Shown here piece after piece: positions 40,173 through 48,827 of a DNA stretch of 64,000 bases. This DNA is from an uncultured Coriobacteriaceae bacterium (GTDB lineage Bacteria > Actinomycetota > Coriobacteriia > Coriobacteriales > UMGS124): contig UQBS01000005.1 in the NCBI GenBank assembly GCA_900539345.1, positions 1-64,000 on the forward strand, given 5' to 3'. Under the pieces are notes generated by a model that did not search any database, was not told where the DNA came from, and worked only from the letters and a program-made list of their open reading frames with translations. Position 1 is the stretch's first letter. The number at the start of each line of letters is the position of its first letter. A program made the position numbers and the translations under genes.

Positions 40173-41126
40173 CTACCTCATCAGGCCCTGGCGCTTGAGG
40201 TCGGCCATGGTGACGTCGGAGACCTTCACGCCCTTGGGACAGACGGCGAAAAGCTTCTGCCCAAGCTCCTCGATCGTGGCGCCGCTGGCACAGCACACAC
40301 CGAACGTGAAGTCGAGAATGCGCTGGCAGGTGGCGTCCGAAGAGCTGCGCATTGCGAGCACCACAGGGCGATGGTCGCCCAGCAGCACCTCAGCGACACG
40401 GCGGACGTCGTCGTAGCCGCGCGTGCGCACGATGACGGCATCGCTGGAAAACGTCGGTGGCTCGGCCACATGCGCGCTCGCTGCGGCCGGAGCGGGCGCA
40501 GGAGCAGACACAGCGGCGGACTTGGCGGGAGCCGCAGGGCGAGGCTCTGCGGCGGCCGGCCTGGCAGCAGGCGCAGCAGACTCCTGCATGGGAACCGGGC
40601 GCTTGGACGGCGCGAGTGCAGGGGCTGGGGCGGGCTGAGGAGCGGGGCGAGTCGCCGCATCGGCGGCAACACGCTCGCGCAGGCGCTCAGCATAGGACTT
40701 CTGGGGAGCGCTTGCGCCCGCGGCGCTGCGCGCAGGGCGGGCGTCGCTGCGCGGCATCACCTGAACGCCCTCGTCATCGATGGGCCTCCTTGGAGCAGGG
40801 GCGTCACCTGCAGGCTTGGCTGCGGCGCGACCAGCGGCGGAACCCTCGATGACGCGGAAGCCGCCCTCCGAACGGGTGCTTCCCGCCGCACGCACGACCG
40901 ACCAGTCGGCACGACCCTCACCTGCATGCTCCTGCACAAAGGCATCTGCCTCGGCATGGGGGTCGGGGTCGGGATAGGCGGGCAAGAAGGTGCCCGTGTT
41001 GTCCATGAGCTGGAAGTCGCTGACGCCCTCAGGCCAGCTGCCCTCGCGAAGGCCACGCTGAAACTCCTGCTCAACGGCCTGCTCGTTGTTCTTCTTATGG
41101 GACTTGAAGTTATCTAGAAAGCTCAT
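40173..41126 (-). CDS. sepF: Cell division protein SepF with long Ala/Pro linker
   Basis: SepF anchors FtsZ to the membrane and replaces FtsA in many Gram-positive bacteria and archaea. The N-terminus (M-S-F-L-D-N-F-K) is the short membrane-targeting helix. The core domain is at residues 228-317 (D-A-V-I-V-R-T-R-G-Y-D-D-V, R-I-L-D-F-T-F-G-V-C-C-A-S-G-A, L-G-Q-K-L-F-A-V-C-P). Between them lie about 200 residues rich in Ala, Pro and Arg, far longer than the linker of B. subtilis SepF (151 residues in total). The ATG overlaps the yggS stop (ATGA). No ftsA is present in the cluster, so SepF is the likely sole FtsZ anchor. Confidence 0.93.
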   Translation of the reverse strand: MSFLDNFKSHKKNNEQAVEQEFQRGLREGSWPEGVSDFQLMDNTGTFLPAYPDPDPHAEADAFVQEHAGEGRADWSVVRAAGSTRSEGGFRVIEGSAAGRAAAKPAGDAPAPRRPIDDEGVQVMPRSDARPARSAAGASAPQKSYAERLRERVAADAATRPAPQPAPAPALAPSKRPVPMQESAAPAARPAAAEPRPAAPAKSAAVSAPAPAPAAASAHVAEPPTFSSDAVIVRTRGYDDVRRVAEVLLGDHRPVVLAMRSSSDATCQRILDFTFGVCCASGATIEELGQKLFAVCPKGVKVSDVTMADLKRQGLMR

Positions 41127-41878
41127 ATATGCAGCCTCTCTTCGATGGAAAACGTCGGATCGAAGGCAACTCTACCAAGCCGGACTATCGTAGCACCCTG
41201 ACGAATACCTGCCTCGAAGTCCTCGCTCATGCCCATAGAAAGGACTTGCAGGCTCGCCTGTGGATACGCCTGGGCCAGCTCGTCACGGAGCTTGCGCAGA
41301 CCCTCGAAGGTGTGCTCAGCAACGCACATGTCGCCTTGCGGCGCCATGGTCATCAAACCGCGCACGCCGATTCCCTCAAGCTCCTGAGCCATTTCGAACA
41401 TGGCTTTGAGCTCGTCGGGGGCCATACCCTGCTTGGACTCCTCGCCTGAGACGTTTGCCTCGAGCAGCACCGGCTGCACGATACCGGCAACCACGGCACG
41501 CTTCGAGACGGCCTCGGCAAGCTTGGCCGACGAGATGGAGTGCACCAGACACGGACGGGCCGCCAGAACATGGTTGATCTTGTTCTCCTGGAGGTTGCCG
41601 ATCATGTGCCAGCGCACGCCCTCGAACGCCGGATCGCCTGCAATGAGCGCGAGTTTGCGTTCGAGTTCCTGCGGGCGGTTTTCGGCAAAGTCAGTGTACC
41701 CAGCAGTGCGGGCTGCAGCCACCTGCGGCACGTCGACCGTCTTGCTCACCGCACAGACAACAACATCTTCAGGTTTGCGGCCAGAAGCCTCGCATGCACG
41801 CTCCACAAGCTCTGCGATTTGAGCGCGGCGCTGCCGCAGCTGGGCGGCATACGGCCCGTCGAACTCGATAGAAGACAT
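41123..41878 (-). CDS. yggS: PLP homeostasis protein YggS family
   Basis: This PLP-binding TIM-barrel protein controls vitamin B6 pools. The PLP lysine is in V-C-A-V-S-K-T near residue 45; F-A-E-N-R-P-Q-E-L, W-H-M-I-G-N-L-Q-E-N-K and L-S-M-G-M-S-E-D-F are family signatures, and the phosphate loop is near V-R-L-G. The ATG at 41878 has GGGAGG six bases upstream; an upstream TTG at 41884 is disfavoured. This is the conserved ylmE position between pgeF and sepF. Confidence 0.94.
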   Translation of the reverse strand: MSSIEFDGPYAAQLRQRRAQIAELVERACEASGRKPEDVVVCAVSKTVDVPQVAAARTAGYTDFAENRPQELERKLALIAGDPAFEGVRWHMIGNLQENKINHVLAARPCLVHSISSAKLAEAVSKRAVVAGIVQPVLLEANVSGEESKQGMAPDELKAMFEMAQELEGIGVRGLMTMAPQGDMCVAEHTFEGLRKLRDELAQAYPQASLQVLSMGMSEDFEAGIRQGATIVRLGRVAFDPTFSIEERLHI

Positions 41879-41890
41879 CTGCAACCTCCC

Positions 41891-42691
41891 CTAAGCTCTC
41901 ATGAAGGCAACGGCGGCGTGGCGGCCGGTCTTGCCATTCTCAGCACGATGAGAGAAGAACCTATCGGTAAGCTTGGCAGTGCACAGCTGCGTGTCACTCA
42001 CCAATTCGAGTGCCACCCCGGCCTCCTCCAGGCTCGCGCGCACACAGGCCGACATGTCGAGATGCCGCGGACCCCAGCAGGCAATGTCCCCAAAACGCTG
42101 CACGAACGTGTCGAGCAGCTCCCGGGAGACCTCGTAGGACTCCCCTGAGATATGCGGGCCAATGAAGACCTGCACGTCCGAGGTGTCGCAGCCGCAGGCC
42201 TGGGCCAGCGCGCGAGCGGTCTTGCCTGCGATGCCGGCAAGCGTCCCACGCCAGCCAGAGTGCGCCACAGCGAAACCGCCGGGAGCCACGAGCACGACAG
42301 GCGTGCAATCGGCAAAGAGCAGCATGACCGCCTGGTTGGGAACCGTACACACCACGGCGTCAGCTCCCGCCTCAAGGCAAGCCGGACGTTCGCCCGCGCT
42401 CGTAATGAGCGCGACTTCATCGCCGTGCACCTGGTTCGGCACGACGAGCGTGTTGACCAATTCGGGCGCCCCAAGCGCCTCCATGACGCGCCTGCGGTTT
42501 TCCGCGACGCAGGCAGGGTCGTCGCCGCCCTTCGTACCCAGGTTCAGGCTGGCGAAAGGCGGGTGCGACACGCCACCCGTACGTTCCGTGAAACAAAACG
42601 TGACCCCGCCCGGCACTGCACTGCAGGTACCGAGAAGGGCCACGCCGTCGTCTACGAAACGCTTGATGTGAATGCGTTCGTTGGCTATCAA
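41891..42691 (-). CDS. pgeF: Peptidoglycan editing factor PgeF (YlmD/YfiH family)
   Basis: Laccase-domain protein that hydrolyses misincorporated residues from UDP-MurNAc precursors. It has N-Q-V-H-G-D near residue 89, A-D-A-V-V-C-T, F-A-D-C-T-P-V, and A-V-A-H-S-G-W-R-G-T, which carry the His-Cys-His metal site, and G-P-H-I-S-G-E-S-Y-E-V. The start is a TTG at 42691, with AGGCGG eight bases upstream and a short gap to ftsZ. The gene is 266 residues long, normal for the family. Confidence 0.92.
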   Translation of the reverse strand: MIANERIHIKRFVDDGVALLGTCSAVPGGVTFCFTERTGGVSHPPFASLNLGTKGGDDPACVAENRRRVMEALGAPELVNTLVVPNQVHGDEVALITSAGERPACLEAGADAVVCTVPNQAVMLLFADCTPVVLVAPGGFAVAHSGWRGTLAGIAGKTARALAQACGCDTSDVQVFIGPHISGESYEVSRELLDTFVQRFGDIACWGPRHLDMSACVRASLEEAGVALELVSDTQLCTAKLTDRFFSHRAENGKTGRHAAVAFMRA

Positions 42692-42711
42692 GCGAAGTGC
42701 CGCCTGTTCTC

Positions 42712-43836
42712 CTAGAACCTGCTGCGCTTCAGGAAGTCCGGAATGTCGAACTCAGAAGAGGGGGCCTGCGTCGAAGGAGCGGAGGGACGCGAGGAGCCGC
42801 CGGCAGGCGTGCTGTTGAGGAAGCTGGGGCGACGGTCGGCACCCAGGTCGAGCTTGGACTGACCGGAGGCCTTGGTGTCGCCGCCGAAGCCCGTGGCGAT
42901 GACGGTGACGCGCACGGTGTCGCCCAGGTTCTCGTCGATGACGGTGCCGAAGATGAGGTTGACGTCCTGGCTCACGGCGTCGCTCACGATACCAGCAGCC
43001 TCGTTGACCTCGAAGAGGCCCAGGTTGGAGCCACCGGCGATGGAGAGCAGCACGCGGTCGGCGCCGTCGATGGCGCTCTCGAGCAGCGGGCTGGAGATGG
43101 CCTGGTTGGCAGCGTCGGCGGCGCGGTTGTCGCCCGAGCCAACGCCGATGCCCATCATGGCGGTGCCGGCGTCGCTCATGATGGTGCGCACGTCAGCAAA
43201 GTCGAGGTTGATGAGGCCGGGGACGGTGATGAGGTCGGTGATACCCTGGATGCCCTGACGAAGCACCTCGTCGGCCATGGTGAAGGCATCGAGGAAGGAG
43301 ACCTTCTTGTCGGCGACGTCGAGCAGGCGATCGTTGGGGATGGTGATGAGGGTGTCGACGTTGGCGCCGAGCTCCTCGATGCCGCTCAGGGCGTTGCGAC
43401 GACGGACCGCACCCTCAAAGGTGAAGGGCTTCGTGACGACACCCACGGTCAGGGCGCCCACGTCGTTGCGGGCGATGTCGGCCACGACAGGAGCAGCGCC
43501 CGTACCCGTGCCGCCACCCTCGCCGGCGGTGACGAAGACCATGTCGGCGCCCTCGAGGGCAGCCTTGATCTGATCGCGAGACTCCTCGGCGGCGTCGCGG
43601 CCGACCTCGGGCTTGGCGCCAGCGCCCAGGCCCTTGGTGAGGTCGGTGCCGATGTGCACCTTCGTCTCGGCGTCGGAGTTGAGGAGAGCCTGGGCGTCGG
43701 TGTTGACAGTCACGAACTCAACACCCTGCACACCGGAGGCAATCATACGGTTCACGGCGTTGCAACCGCCACCGCCCACGCCAACGACCTTGATTACCGC
43801 CATATAGTTGTTGGTGGCGTCGCCCTGTCCGTACAT
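42712..43836 (-). CDS. ftsZ: Cell division protein FtsZ
   Basis: Tubulin-like GTPase forming the Z ring. It has the G-G-G-G-C-N-A-V loop near residue 20, the tubulin signature G-G-G-T-G-T-G near 104, and the T7 loop N-L-D-F-A-D-V. The 374-residue protein has a short linker (about 50 residues) and the C-terminal peptide D-I-P-D-F-L-K-R-S-R-F, the SepF-binding type. I chose the ATG at 43836, since GGAGG lies five bases upstream; an ATG at 43848 overlaps that site. The roughly 150-base AT-rich gap before it probably holds an ftsZ promoter. Confidence 0.97.
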   Translation of the reverse strand: MYGQGDATNNYMAVIKVVGVGGGGCNAVNRMIASGVQGVEFVTVNTDAQALLNSDAETKVHIGTDLTKGLGAGAKPEVGRDAAEESRDQIKAALEGADMVFVTAGEGGGTGTGAAPVVADIARNDVGALTVGVVTKPFTFEGAVRRRNALSGIEELGANVDTLITIPNDRLLDVADKKVSFLDAFTMADEVLRQGIQGITDLITVPGLINLDFADVRTIMSDAGTAMMGIGVGSGDNRAADAANQAISSPLLESAIDGADRVLLSIAGGSNLGLFEVNEAAGIVSDAVSQDVNLIFGTVIDENLGDTVRVTVIATGFGGDTKASGQSKLDLGADRRPSFLNSTPAGGSSRPSAPSTQAPSSEFDIPDFLKRSRF

Positions 43837-43986
43837 CCTGACCTCCATAGTCTTTGTAAACTGTAATGCTCGACTTTACAGTTAGATAGCTCGCATATCA
43901 TTTTATAATCGCACGCGCACCTTAGACTGTCAATGAAGGCCTTGACCTTCTTGACGTTGCCCCAGGTAGCGCACGAGAGAAACACA

Positions 43987-45237
43987 CTAGCCTAAATCAA
44001 CCCACGTCTCGTTGCCTGACTCGTCCACCTTATAGTACCCGTGTACGAGGTTGCCATCTTCATAGTAATAGTTAACCCACGTTTCACCATCGGACAAATA
44101 GTAGCCTCCATTGTACGCCGCATCTGACGGTACGTCGGAGTCGCTCGTTGCCGTGGATCCATCGGTTGCGTCATGGGTGGGAGACGCAGCGGCGGCATCC
44201 GTAGTCGCGTCGCCCGCCTGTGCCTGGTACGGCAGAGCATCGGCCGAGGCGGCCGCGCCGTCTTGGGTGGCAGTGCCCTCCGTAAGGCCGCGGTAAGTGG
44301 GATTTGCGGGCGTACGTACGTTGATATAGCTTATCTGGCCCTGGAACTTGTCAAGGATCCCCAGCACCGTCTGCTCCTTGAGGGCGATGTCGTCCGGAGC
44401 GCCCAGCGACACCTTGATGCCATTTGAGAGCACAACGGCAATGGACTCCTTGCTCGTGGCGCAGGCGCTCACAATCTGGTCGCGCAAGGCCGACGAGAAT
44501 CCCTCGATGTACTGGATGAGACCGAGAAGCCCTGCGTCGGTGCACTTGTCACCCGCCTGCGGAGAAAGCGCTGCGGAAACCTCGCTCACGTACACCACAC
44601 CGGCCTGGGCCGCCGCGTCCTTGGCTTGGACGTCATAGGCCTGCACGCCGTTGTCGGCCGTGACGACGGAAAGCTCCACGGGCTCAAGCCATACACCGTC
44701 CGTCGAAAGCTTCCAGGCACTTTGCCCGTTTGAGAGCATGGCGATCGCGGCAACGCTGCGCTCCTCCACCTCGACGGTAAGCGTGTCGGGAAGGTTGCGC
44801 GTCAGGCGCACCGACTTGATCCAGGGGTTAGCAAGCAGGCGCTTCTCGACGCCGCTCTCGTCGAACCCGAAGAGCGTGGAGCCGGCCGGGATGGCGGCAA
44901 GCTCACTCACCTGGGCGCTGCTCACCTGCACGGTGGGCATGACGACGATGCGCCTGATCTGGAAGAGAGGCGACCACACGCACACCACGTAGGCAAGAAA
45001 GAGCGCGGCTATCGCGACGATAGAGAGCACGAAGATGCTCTTGCGCCTGTCAAACGACTTGCCTCCCGAGCCGCTCGCACGACCACGCGTGCCGGGGCGA
45101 GACGTTTCTCGCGCAGTTGAAGAGGCGCTACCCCGTTGCGACCGACGAGGTGAGGTGCCCTCTCGAGGGGTTCGGTCGCGCTGTGGCTCACGCGGGGAAG
45201 CCGAGGAACTTGACCTCGGGTCTGAGTTCGACGCCAT
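43987..45237 (-). CDS. ftsQ: Cell division protein FtsQ/DivIB with a Tyr/Gly-rich C-terminal tail
   Basis: Bitopic divisome protein. It has a Ser/Arg-rich cytoplasmic N-terminus (residues 1-65), one membrane helix (66-88) and a POTRA domain (F-Q-I-R-R-I-V-V, I-P-A-G-S-T-L-F, N-P-W-I-K-S-V-R-L-T-R-N-L-P-D-T-L-T-V-E-V-E-E-R). The FtsQ beta domain follows, to about residue 310. Residues 315-370 are low-complexity Ala/Thr/Asp. Residues 372-416 read Y-Y-L-S-D-G-E-T-W-V-N-Y-Y-Y-E-D-G-N-L-V-H-G-Y-Y-K-V, resembling wall-binding aromatic repeats. The gene overlaps the murB end by 50 bases. The ATG at 45237 has GAGGAGG 12 bases upstream. Confidence 0.9.
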   Translation of the reverse strand: MASNSDPRSSSSASPREPQRDRTPREGTSPRRSQRGSASSTARETSRPGTRGRASGSGGKSFDRRKSIFVLSIVAIAALFLAYVVCVWSPLFQIRRIVVMPTVQVSSAQVSELAAIPAGSTLFGFDESGVEKRLLANPWIKSVRLTRNLPDTLTVEVEERSVAAIAMLSNGQSAWKLSTDGVWLEPVELSVVTADNGVQAYDVQAKDAAAQAGVVYVSEVSAALSPQAGDKCTDAGLLGLIQYIEGFSSALRDQIVSACATSKESIAVVLSNGIKVSLGAPDDIALKEQTVLGILDKFQGQISYINVRTPANPTYRGLTEGTATQDGAAASADALPYQAQAGDATTDAAAASPTHDATDGSTATSDSDVPSDAAYNGGYYLSDGETWVNYYYEDGNLVHGYYKVDESGNETWVDLG

Positions 45238-46102
45238 GGCGTTTTCTTACCTCCTCGAGTACATGAATGATGACGCGGGCAACATCGGCCGCCGTGGCGC
45301 CACCCAGGTTGACGATAAAGTTTGCGTGCACGGTCGACACCTCGGCGTTGCCGACCCGGTATCCCTTGAGGCCGCACGCATCGATGAGGCGGGCCGCCTT
45401 AAGGTCTGAAGAGTTGCGGAACACGCTGCCGCATGACGGCAGGTTGAGCGGTTGTGCCGCACGGCGGCGCTGCAGGACCGCCTCCATCGTCTCCTTGACC
45501 ACGGCGGCATCCCCGGGGACAAGTTCAAGCACGACCTCAAGGATGATTTCGGTGCCGGGAAGGTCGGTTGCGCGGTAGTACCACGAGATGTCGCTGCGCG
45601 CGTAATGCACAAGACCCGTACCAGGGCGGAAGACTACGACCTCCGCAATGACGGAGTCCATCCAATGGTTGGCCGTGCCCGCGTTCATCGAGACGGCGCC
45701 GCCCACGGTGCCGGGAATGCCCACTGCAAACTCCAGCCCCGACAGGCCTTTGTCGAAAGCCTCGGTCACAACGCGCTGCAGCACCGCGCCTGCGCCCACA
45801 TGCATTCGCCCCGTCTCGTCGACGGTAAAACGGCGAAAGTCGCGGCCAAGCACGAGGACGGCGCCCTGATAGCCCTCGTCGCTCACGAGCACGTTGGACC
45901 CGCGGCCCATGATGACCCACGGCACGCGTTCCTGGCCCAATATCTCGACCGCTTGACGGACGTCGGCATAGTCGTCGCAGGTCACGAACAGTGCCGCCGG
46001 GCCACCGATGCGGTAGCTCGTATGGCGGCTCATACGCTCGTTGGCGGTGACGGTGCCGTGCAGACACCCCTCGAGACGTTCTAGTGCTTCGAGAAGACCC
46101 AC
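45188..46102 (-). CDS. murB: UDP-N-acetylenolpyruvoylglucosamine reductase
   Basis: FAD enzyme making UDP-MurNAc. It has T-S-Y-R-I-G-G-P-A-A near residue 29, G-R-G-S-N-V-L-V-S-D, G-I-P-G-T-V-G-G-A-V-S-M-N-A-G, and the catalytic Ser in P-S-C-G-S-V-F-R-N. The C-terminal V-S-T-V-H-A-N-F-I-V-N and R-P-E-V-K-F-L-G are conserved. It is a type II/short MurB with 304 residues. The GTG at 46102 follows GGGGGAG. It is not the murB position of all dcw clusters, but the murG-murC-murB-ftsQ order is typical of Gram-positive actinobacteria. Confidence 0.95.
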   Translation of the reverse strand: MGLLEALERLEGCLHGTVTANERMSRHTSYRIGGPAALFVTCDDYADVRQAVEILGQERVPWVIMGRGSNVLVSDEGYQGAVLVLGRDFRRFTVDETGRMHVGAGAVLQRVVTEAFDKGLSGLEFAVGIPGTVGGAVSMNAGTANHWMDSVIAEVVVFRPGTGLVHYARSDISWYYRATDLPGTEIILEVVLELVPGDAAVVKETMEAVLQRRRAAQPLNLPSCGSVFRNSSDLKAARLIDACGLKGYRVGNAEVSTVHANFIVNLGGATAADVARVIIHVLEEVRKRHGVELRPEVKFLGFPA

Positions 46103-46219
46103 GGCACTCCCCCACCTAGACTCGACGACGATACAACAAGCGACCCTTCGCAGAGCGCGCAAGACAACGCGGCCTCAGCCACGCGGCCCTGCACGCCCCG
46201 ACATGCGTGAATGCGAGAA

Positions 46220-47617
46220 CTACCTCGCCTTGAGACCCTCGACGATGGCCGGGCCCAGCAGCGTGACGTCGCCGGCGCCCATCGTGATGATGAGGTCGCC
46301 GGGACGGGCGGTCTTCACCATGTGGTCGACGACGGTGTGACGGTCGGGCATATAGCTCGCCTGGGCATCGGGGCGATGCGCGAGCACGGCGTTGCAGACC
46401 GTCTTGCCCGAGACGCCAGGAATGGGCACCTCACCAGCAGCGAACACATTGAGGACCACGAGCTCGTCGGCATTGTCGAACGCAGGGCCAAACTCGGCGG
46501 CCAGCGACTCGGTGCGCGAATAGCGGTGTGGCTGGAACGCGACACGCACGCGCTTGAAGCCAAGGCCCTTGGCTGCGGCAAGCGTGGCCGCGATCTCGGT
46601 GGGATGGTGGCCGTAGTCGTCGATGACGCGCACGCCGTCCACCTCGCCCACAAGCTCGAAGCGGCGGTGTACACCAGCAAAGCTCGAGATGGCCTGGGCG
46701 GCCACGTCGCAGGGCAAGCCAAGCACATAGGCAAGTGTCAACACGGCAGTGGCGTTGAGGCAGTTGTGCAGGCCGGGGTTGTGGTCGAGATGCAGGCTGT
46801 ACTCGTGGCCGTCGGGCAGGCGCACGGAGAAGGCGTTGACACCCTCGCCCTCTTTGGGCGTGCAGACGACATCGTTGCCCTCGCCGAAGCCATAGGTGAG
46901 AACGGGGCGGCCGCAGGAGCGGGCCAGCTCGGGCACATGGGGGTTCTCGCCACACACGATGACATGGCCGTCCTCGGGGACGGAGCCCATGAACTGCACG
47001 AACGTCTTCTCGATAGCCTCAAGCGAGCCATAGTGGTCGAGGTGGTCGGCCTCGATGTTAGTGACAATGACGACGTTGGGGTCGAGGTTCAAGAACGACC
47101 CGTCGCTCTCGTCGGCCTCGGCGACGAAGTAGGGGCCCTCGCCGGAGTTGCCGTTCGTCTCGTAACCGTCGATGATGCCGCCGATGAGGAACGTCGGCTT
47201 GAGGTTCATGCGCTCGAGCATCGTGGCAGCCAGCGACGAGGTCGTGGTCTTGCCATGGGTGCCGGCGCAGGCAATCGTGATGGCGTCGCCCGACAAAAAC
47301 GACAGCATCTTGGCGCGGTGCCACACCTCAATACCCAGCTCGCGGGCACGCACAAGCTCGGGGTTGGACTGGGGGATGGCCGTGGAGATGACCACGACAT
47401 CGGGCTTGACCTCGTCGATGGTGCGGGCATGGTGGCCCACGAAGACTTCGATTCCCTCCTTGACCAGGGCGCGGGTGTACTTCGAGGCCTTCAGGTCGCT
47501 ACCGGTAACATGGAAGCCACGCTGATGCAGCACCAGTGCGATACCGGACATGCCGGCGCCGCCGATACCAATGAAATGGACGCGCTCAAAGGGGCGAGCG
47601 TTGGTTTCTTGAGCCAT
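46220..47617 (-). CDS. murC: UDP-N-acetylmuramate--L-alanine ligase
   Basis: Adds L-Ala to UDP-MurNAc. It has the N-terminal Rossmann loop F-I-G-I-G-G-A-G-M-S-G, the ATP P-loop A-C-A-G-T-H-G-K-T-T-T near residue 118, the conserved N-I-E-A-D-H-L-D-H-Y-G and H-N-C-L-N-A-T-A near residues 200-290, and D-D-Y-G-H-H-P-T-E-I. The ATG at 47617 has GGAAGG nine bases upstream. The gap to murB is about 120 bases without visible features. Confidence 0.96.
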   Translation of the reverse strand: MAQETNARPFERVHFIGIGGAGMSGIALVLHQRGFHVTGSDLKASKYTRALVKEGIEVFVGHHARTIDEVKPDVVVISTAIPQSNPELVRARELGIEVWHRAKMLSFLSGDAITIACAGTHGKTTTSSLAATMLERMNLKPTFLIGGIIDGYETNGNSGEGPYFVAEADESDGSFLNLDPNVVIVTNIEADHLDHYGSLEAIEKTFVQFMGSVPEDGHVIVCGENPHVPELARSCGRPVLTYGFGEGNDVVCTPKEGEGVNAFSVRLPDGHEYSLHLDHNPGLHNCLNATAVLTLAYVLGLPCDVAAQAISSFAGVHRRFELVGEVDGVRVIDDYGHHPTEIAATLAAAKGLGFKRVRVAFQPHRYSRTESLAAEFGPAFDNADELVVLNVFAAGEVPIPGVSGKTVCNAVLAHRPDAQASYMPDRHTVVDHMVKTARPGDLIITMGAGDVTLLGPAIVEGLKAR

Positions 47618-47714
47618 GATGTCAGACCTTCCTTCGTACTTCCTCATGCGGGAAGCGATATAGGCAATCCGCCCTATTCTAGCCGCGTTGCACCTGCGGG
47701 CACAACGAGCAGGA

Positions 47715-48827
47715 CTAACGTGCGACAGCTTCTACAGCATCTGCCAAACGTGCCGTGGCACCCGAGTAGCCAAGCGCCTCGACGTGGGAGCGCATAGCCG
47801 CAAGACGCGCGGCGTCGTCAAGCAGCGCCAGGAAGTTGCCCGCAAACTCGGGGGCATCGAGCGCGTCGTCTTCCACGACAACCGCACCGTCGACATCGCT
47901 GAGCAGAAGCGCGTTCTGGGCCTGGTGGTTCTCCGTGGCATACGGATACGGAACCAGCACCGAAGGCACGCCGCGTGCGGCAATCTCGGCGATGGAAGAG
48001 GCACCGGCGCGCGAGAACACCAGGTCGGCGGCGGCAAGGCACGAACCCATGTCGTCGATGTAGGGCATGAGGCGCCAGCGGGCGGCCTCAGCGTCGGTAA
48101 GCGCAAGGGTCTGTTTGGCTTGCTCGTAGTCGCGCTTGCCAGCCGCATGGATGACATAGACGTCAGTGCGCCCAAGCAGTTCGGACTTGAGGGCGGCGGC
48201 GGCCTGGTTGAGATGTGCAGCACCCAGGCTTCCGCCAAACACAAGCAGCACGCGCGCCTGGGCGGGAATGCCCAATGCGGCACGACCCTCCTCGCGGGTG
48301 GGTGCCAGCACGGATGCCCTCACCGGGTTGCCTACGACCTCGACGCGCGTTGCGGCGCCAAGTTTGCCTTTGAACTTTGCCTGAGAGACGGGATAGGTAA
48401 GGGCGAGCACGGCAGCGTCCTTGGCAAGCGCCTTGTTGGCCATGCCAGGCACGGAATTCTGCTCATGGAGCGCCAGCGGAACCCCGGCCTTTGCGGCAGC
48501 CGCGGCAAGAGGGAAGCACACGTACGCCCCGAAGCCCACAGCTGCGGCAGGCTTGCCGTCGCGCGCGAACTCGGCGAGCAGAGCCTTGCGGGCGCGTTGC
48601 ATCTTGATCAGGGCCGTGATGGCCGTCCAGGGGCGCGACCGGTCGAAACCGCTGACGTCGAGGCCCTCGAACGAGAAACCCTCCTGCGGCACAAGCGTGG
48701 CCTCCATGCCCTTCTTCGTGCCGTAAAAACGCACCTCATGGCCGCGGTTGCGCAACTCATGGGCAAGTGCCAACGCCGGGTTGATATGACCGGCGGTGCC
48801 GCCAGCTGCAATGGCAAACACGCTCAT
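47715..48827 (-). CDS. murG: Lipid II synthase MurG
   Basis: Membrane-associated GT-B transferase adding GlcNAc to lipid I. It has the G loop A-A-G-G-T-A-G-H-I-N-P-A near residue 8, A-V-G-F-G-A-Y-V-C-F-P, H-E-Q-N-S-V-P-G-M-A-N, and V-F-G-G-S-L-G-A-A-H-L-N. The donor-binding helix reads A-D-L-V-F-S-R-A-G-A-S-S-I-A-E and Y-P-Y-A-T-E-N-H-Q-A-Q-N-A. The 370 residues are the normal length. The ATG at 48827 overlaps the ftsW stop (ATGA). Confidence 0.96.
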   Translation of the reverse strand: MSVFAIAAGGTAGHINPALALAHELRNRGHEVRFYGTKKGMEATLVPQEGFSFEGLDVSGFDRSRPWTAITALIKMQRARKALLAEFARDGKPAAAVGFGAYVCFPLAAAAAKAGVPLALHEQNSVPGMANKALAKDAAVLALTYPVSQAKFKGKLGAATRVEVVGNPVRASVLAPTREEGRAALGIPAQARVLLVFGGSLGAAHLNQAAAALKSELLGRTDVYVIHAAGKRDYEQAKQTLALTDAEAARWRLMPYIDDMGSCLAAADLVFSRAGASSIAEIAARGVPSVLVPYPYATENHQAQNALLLSDVDGAVVVEDDALDAPEFAGNFLALLDDAARLAAMRSHVEALGYSGATARLADAVEAVAR

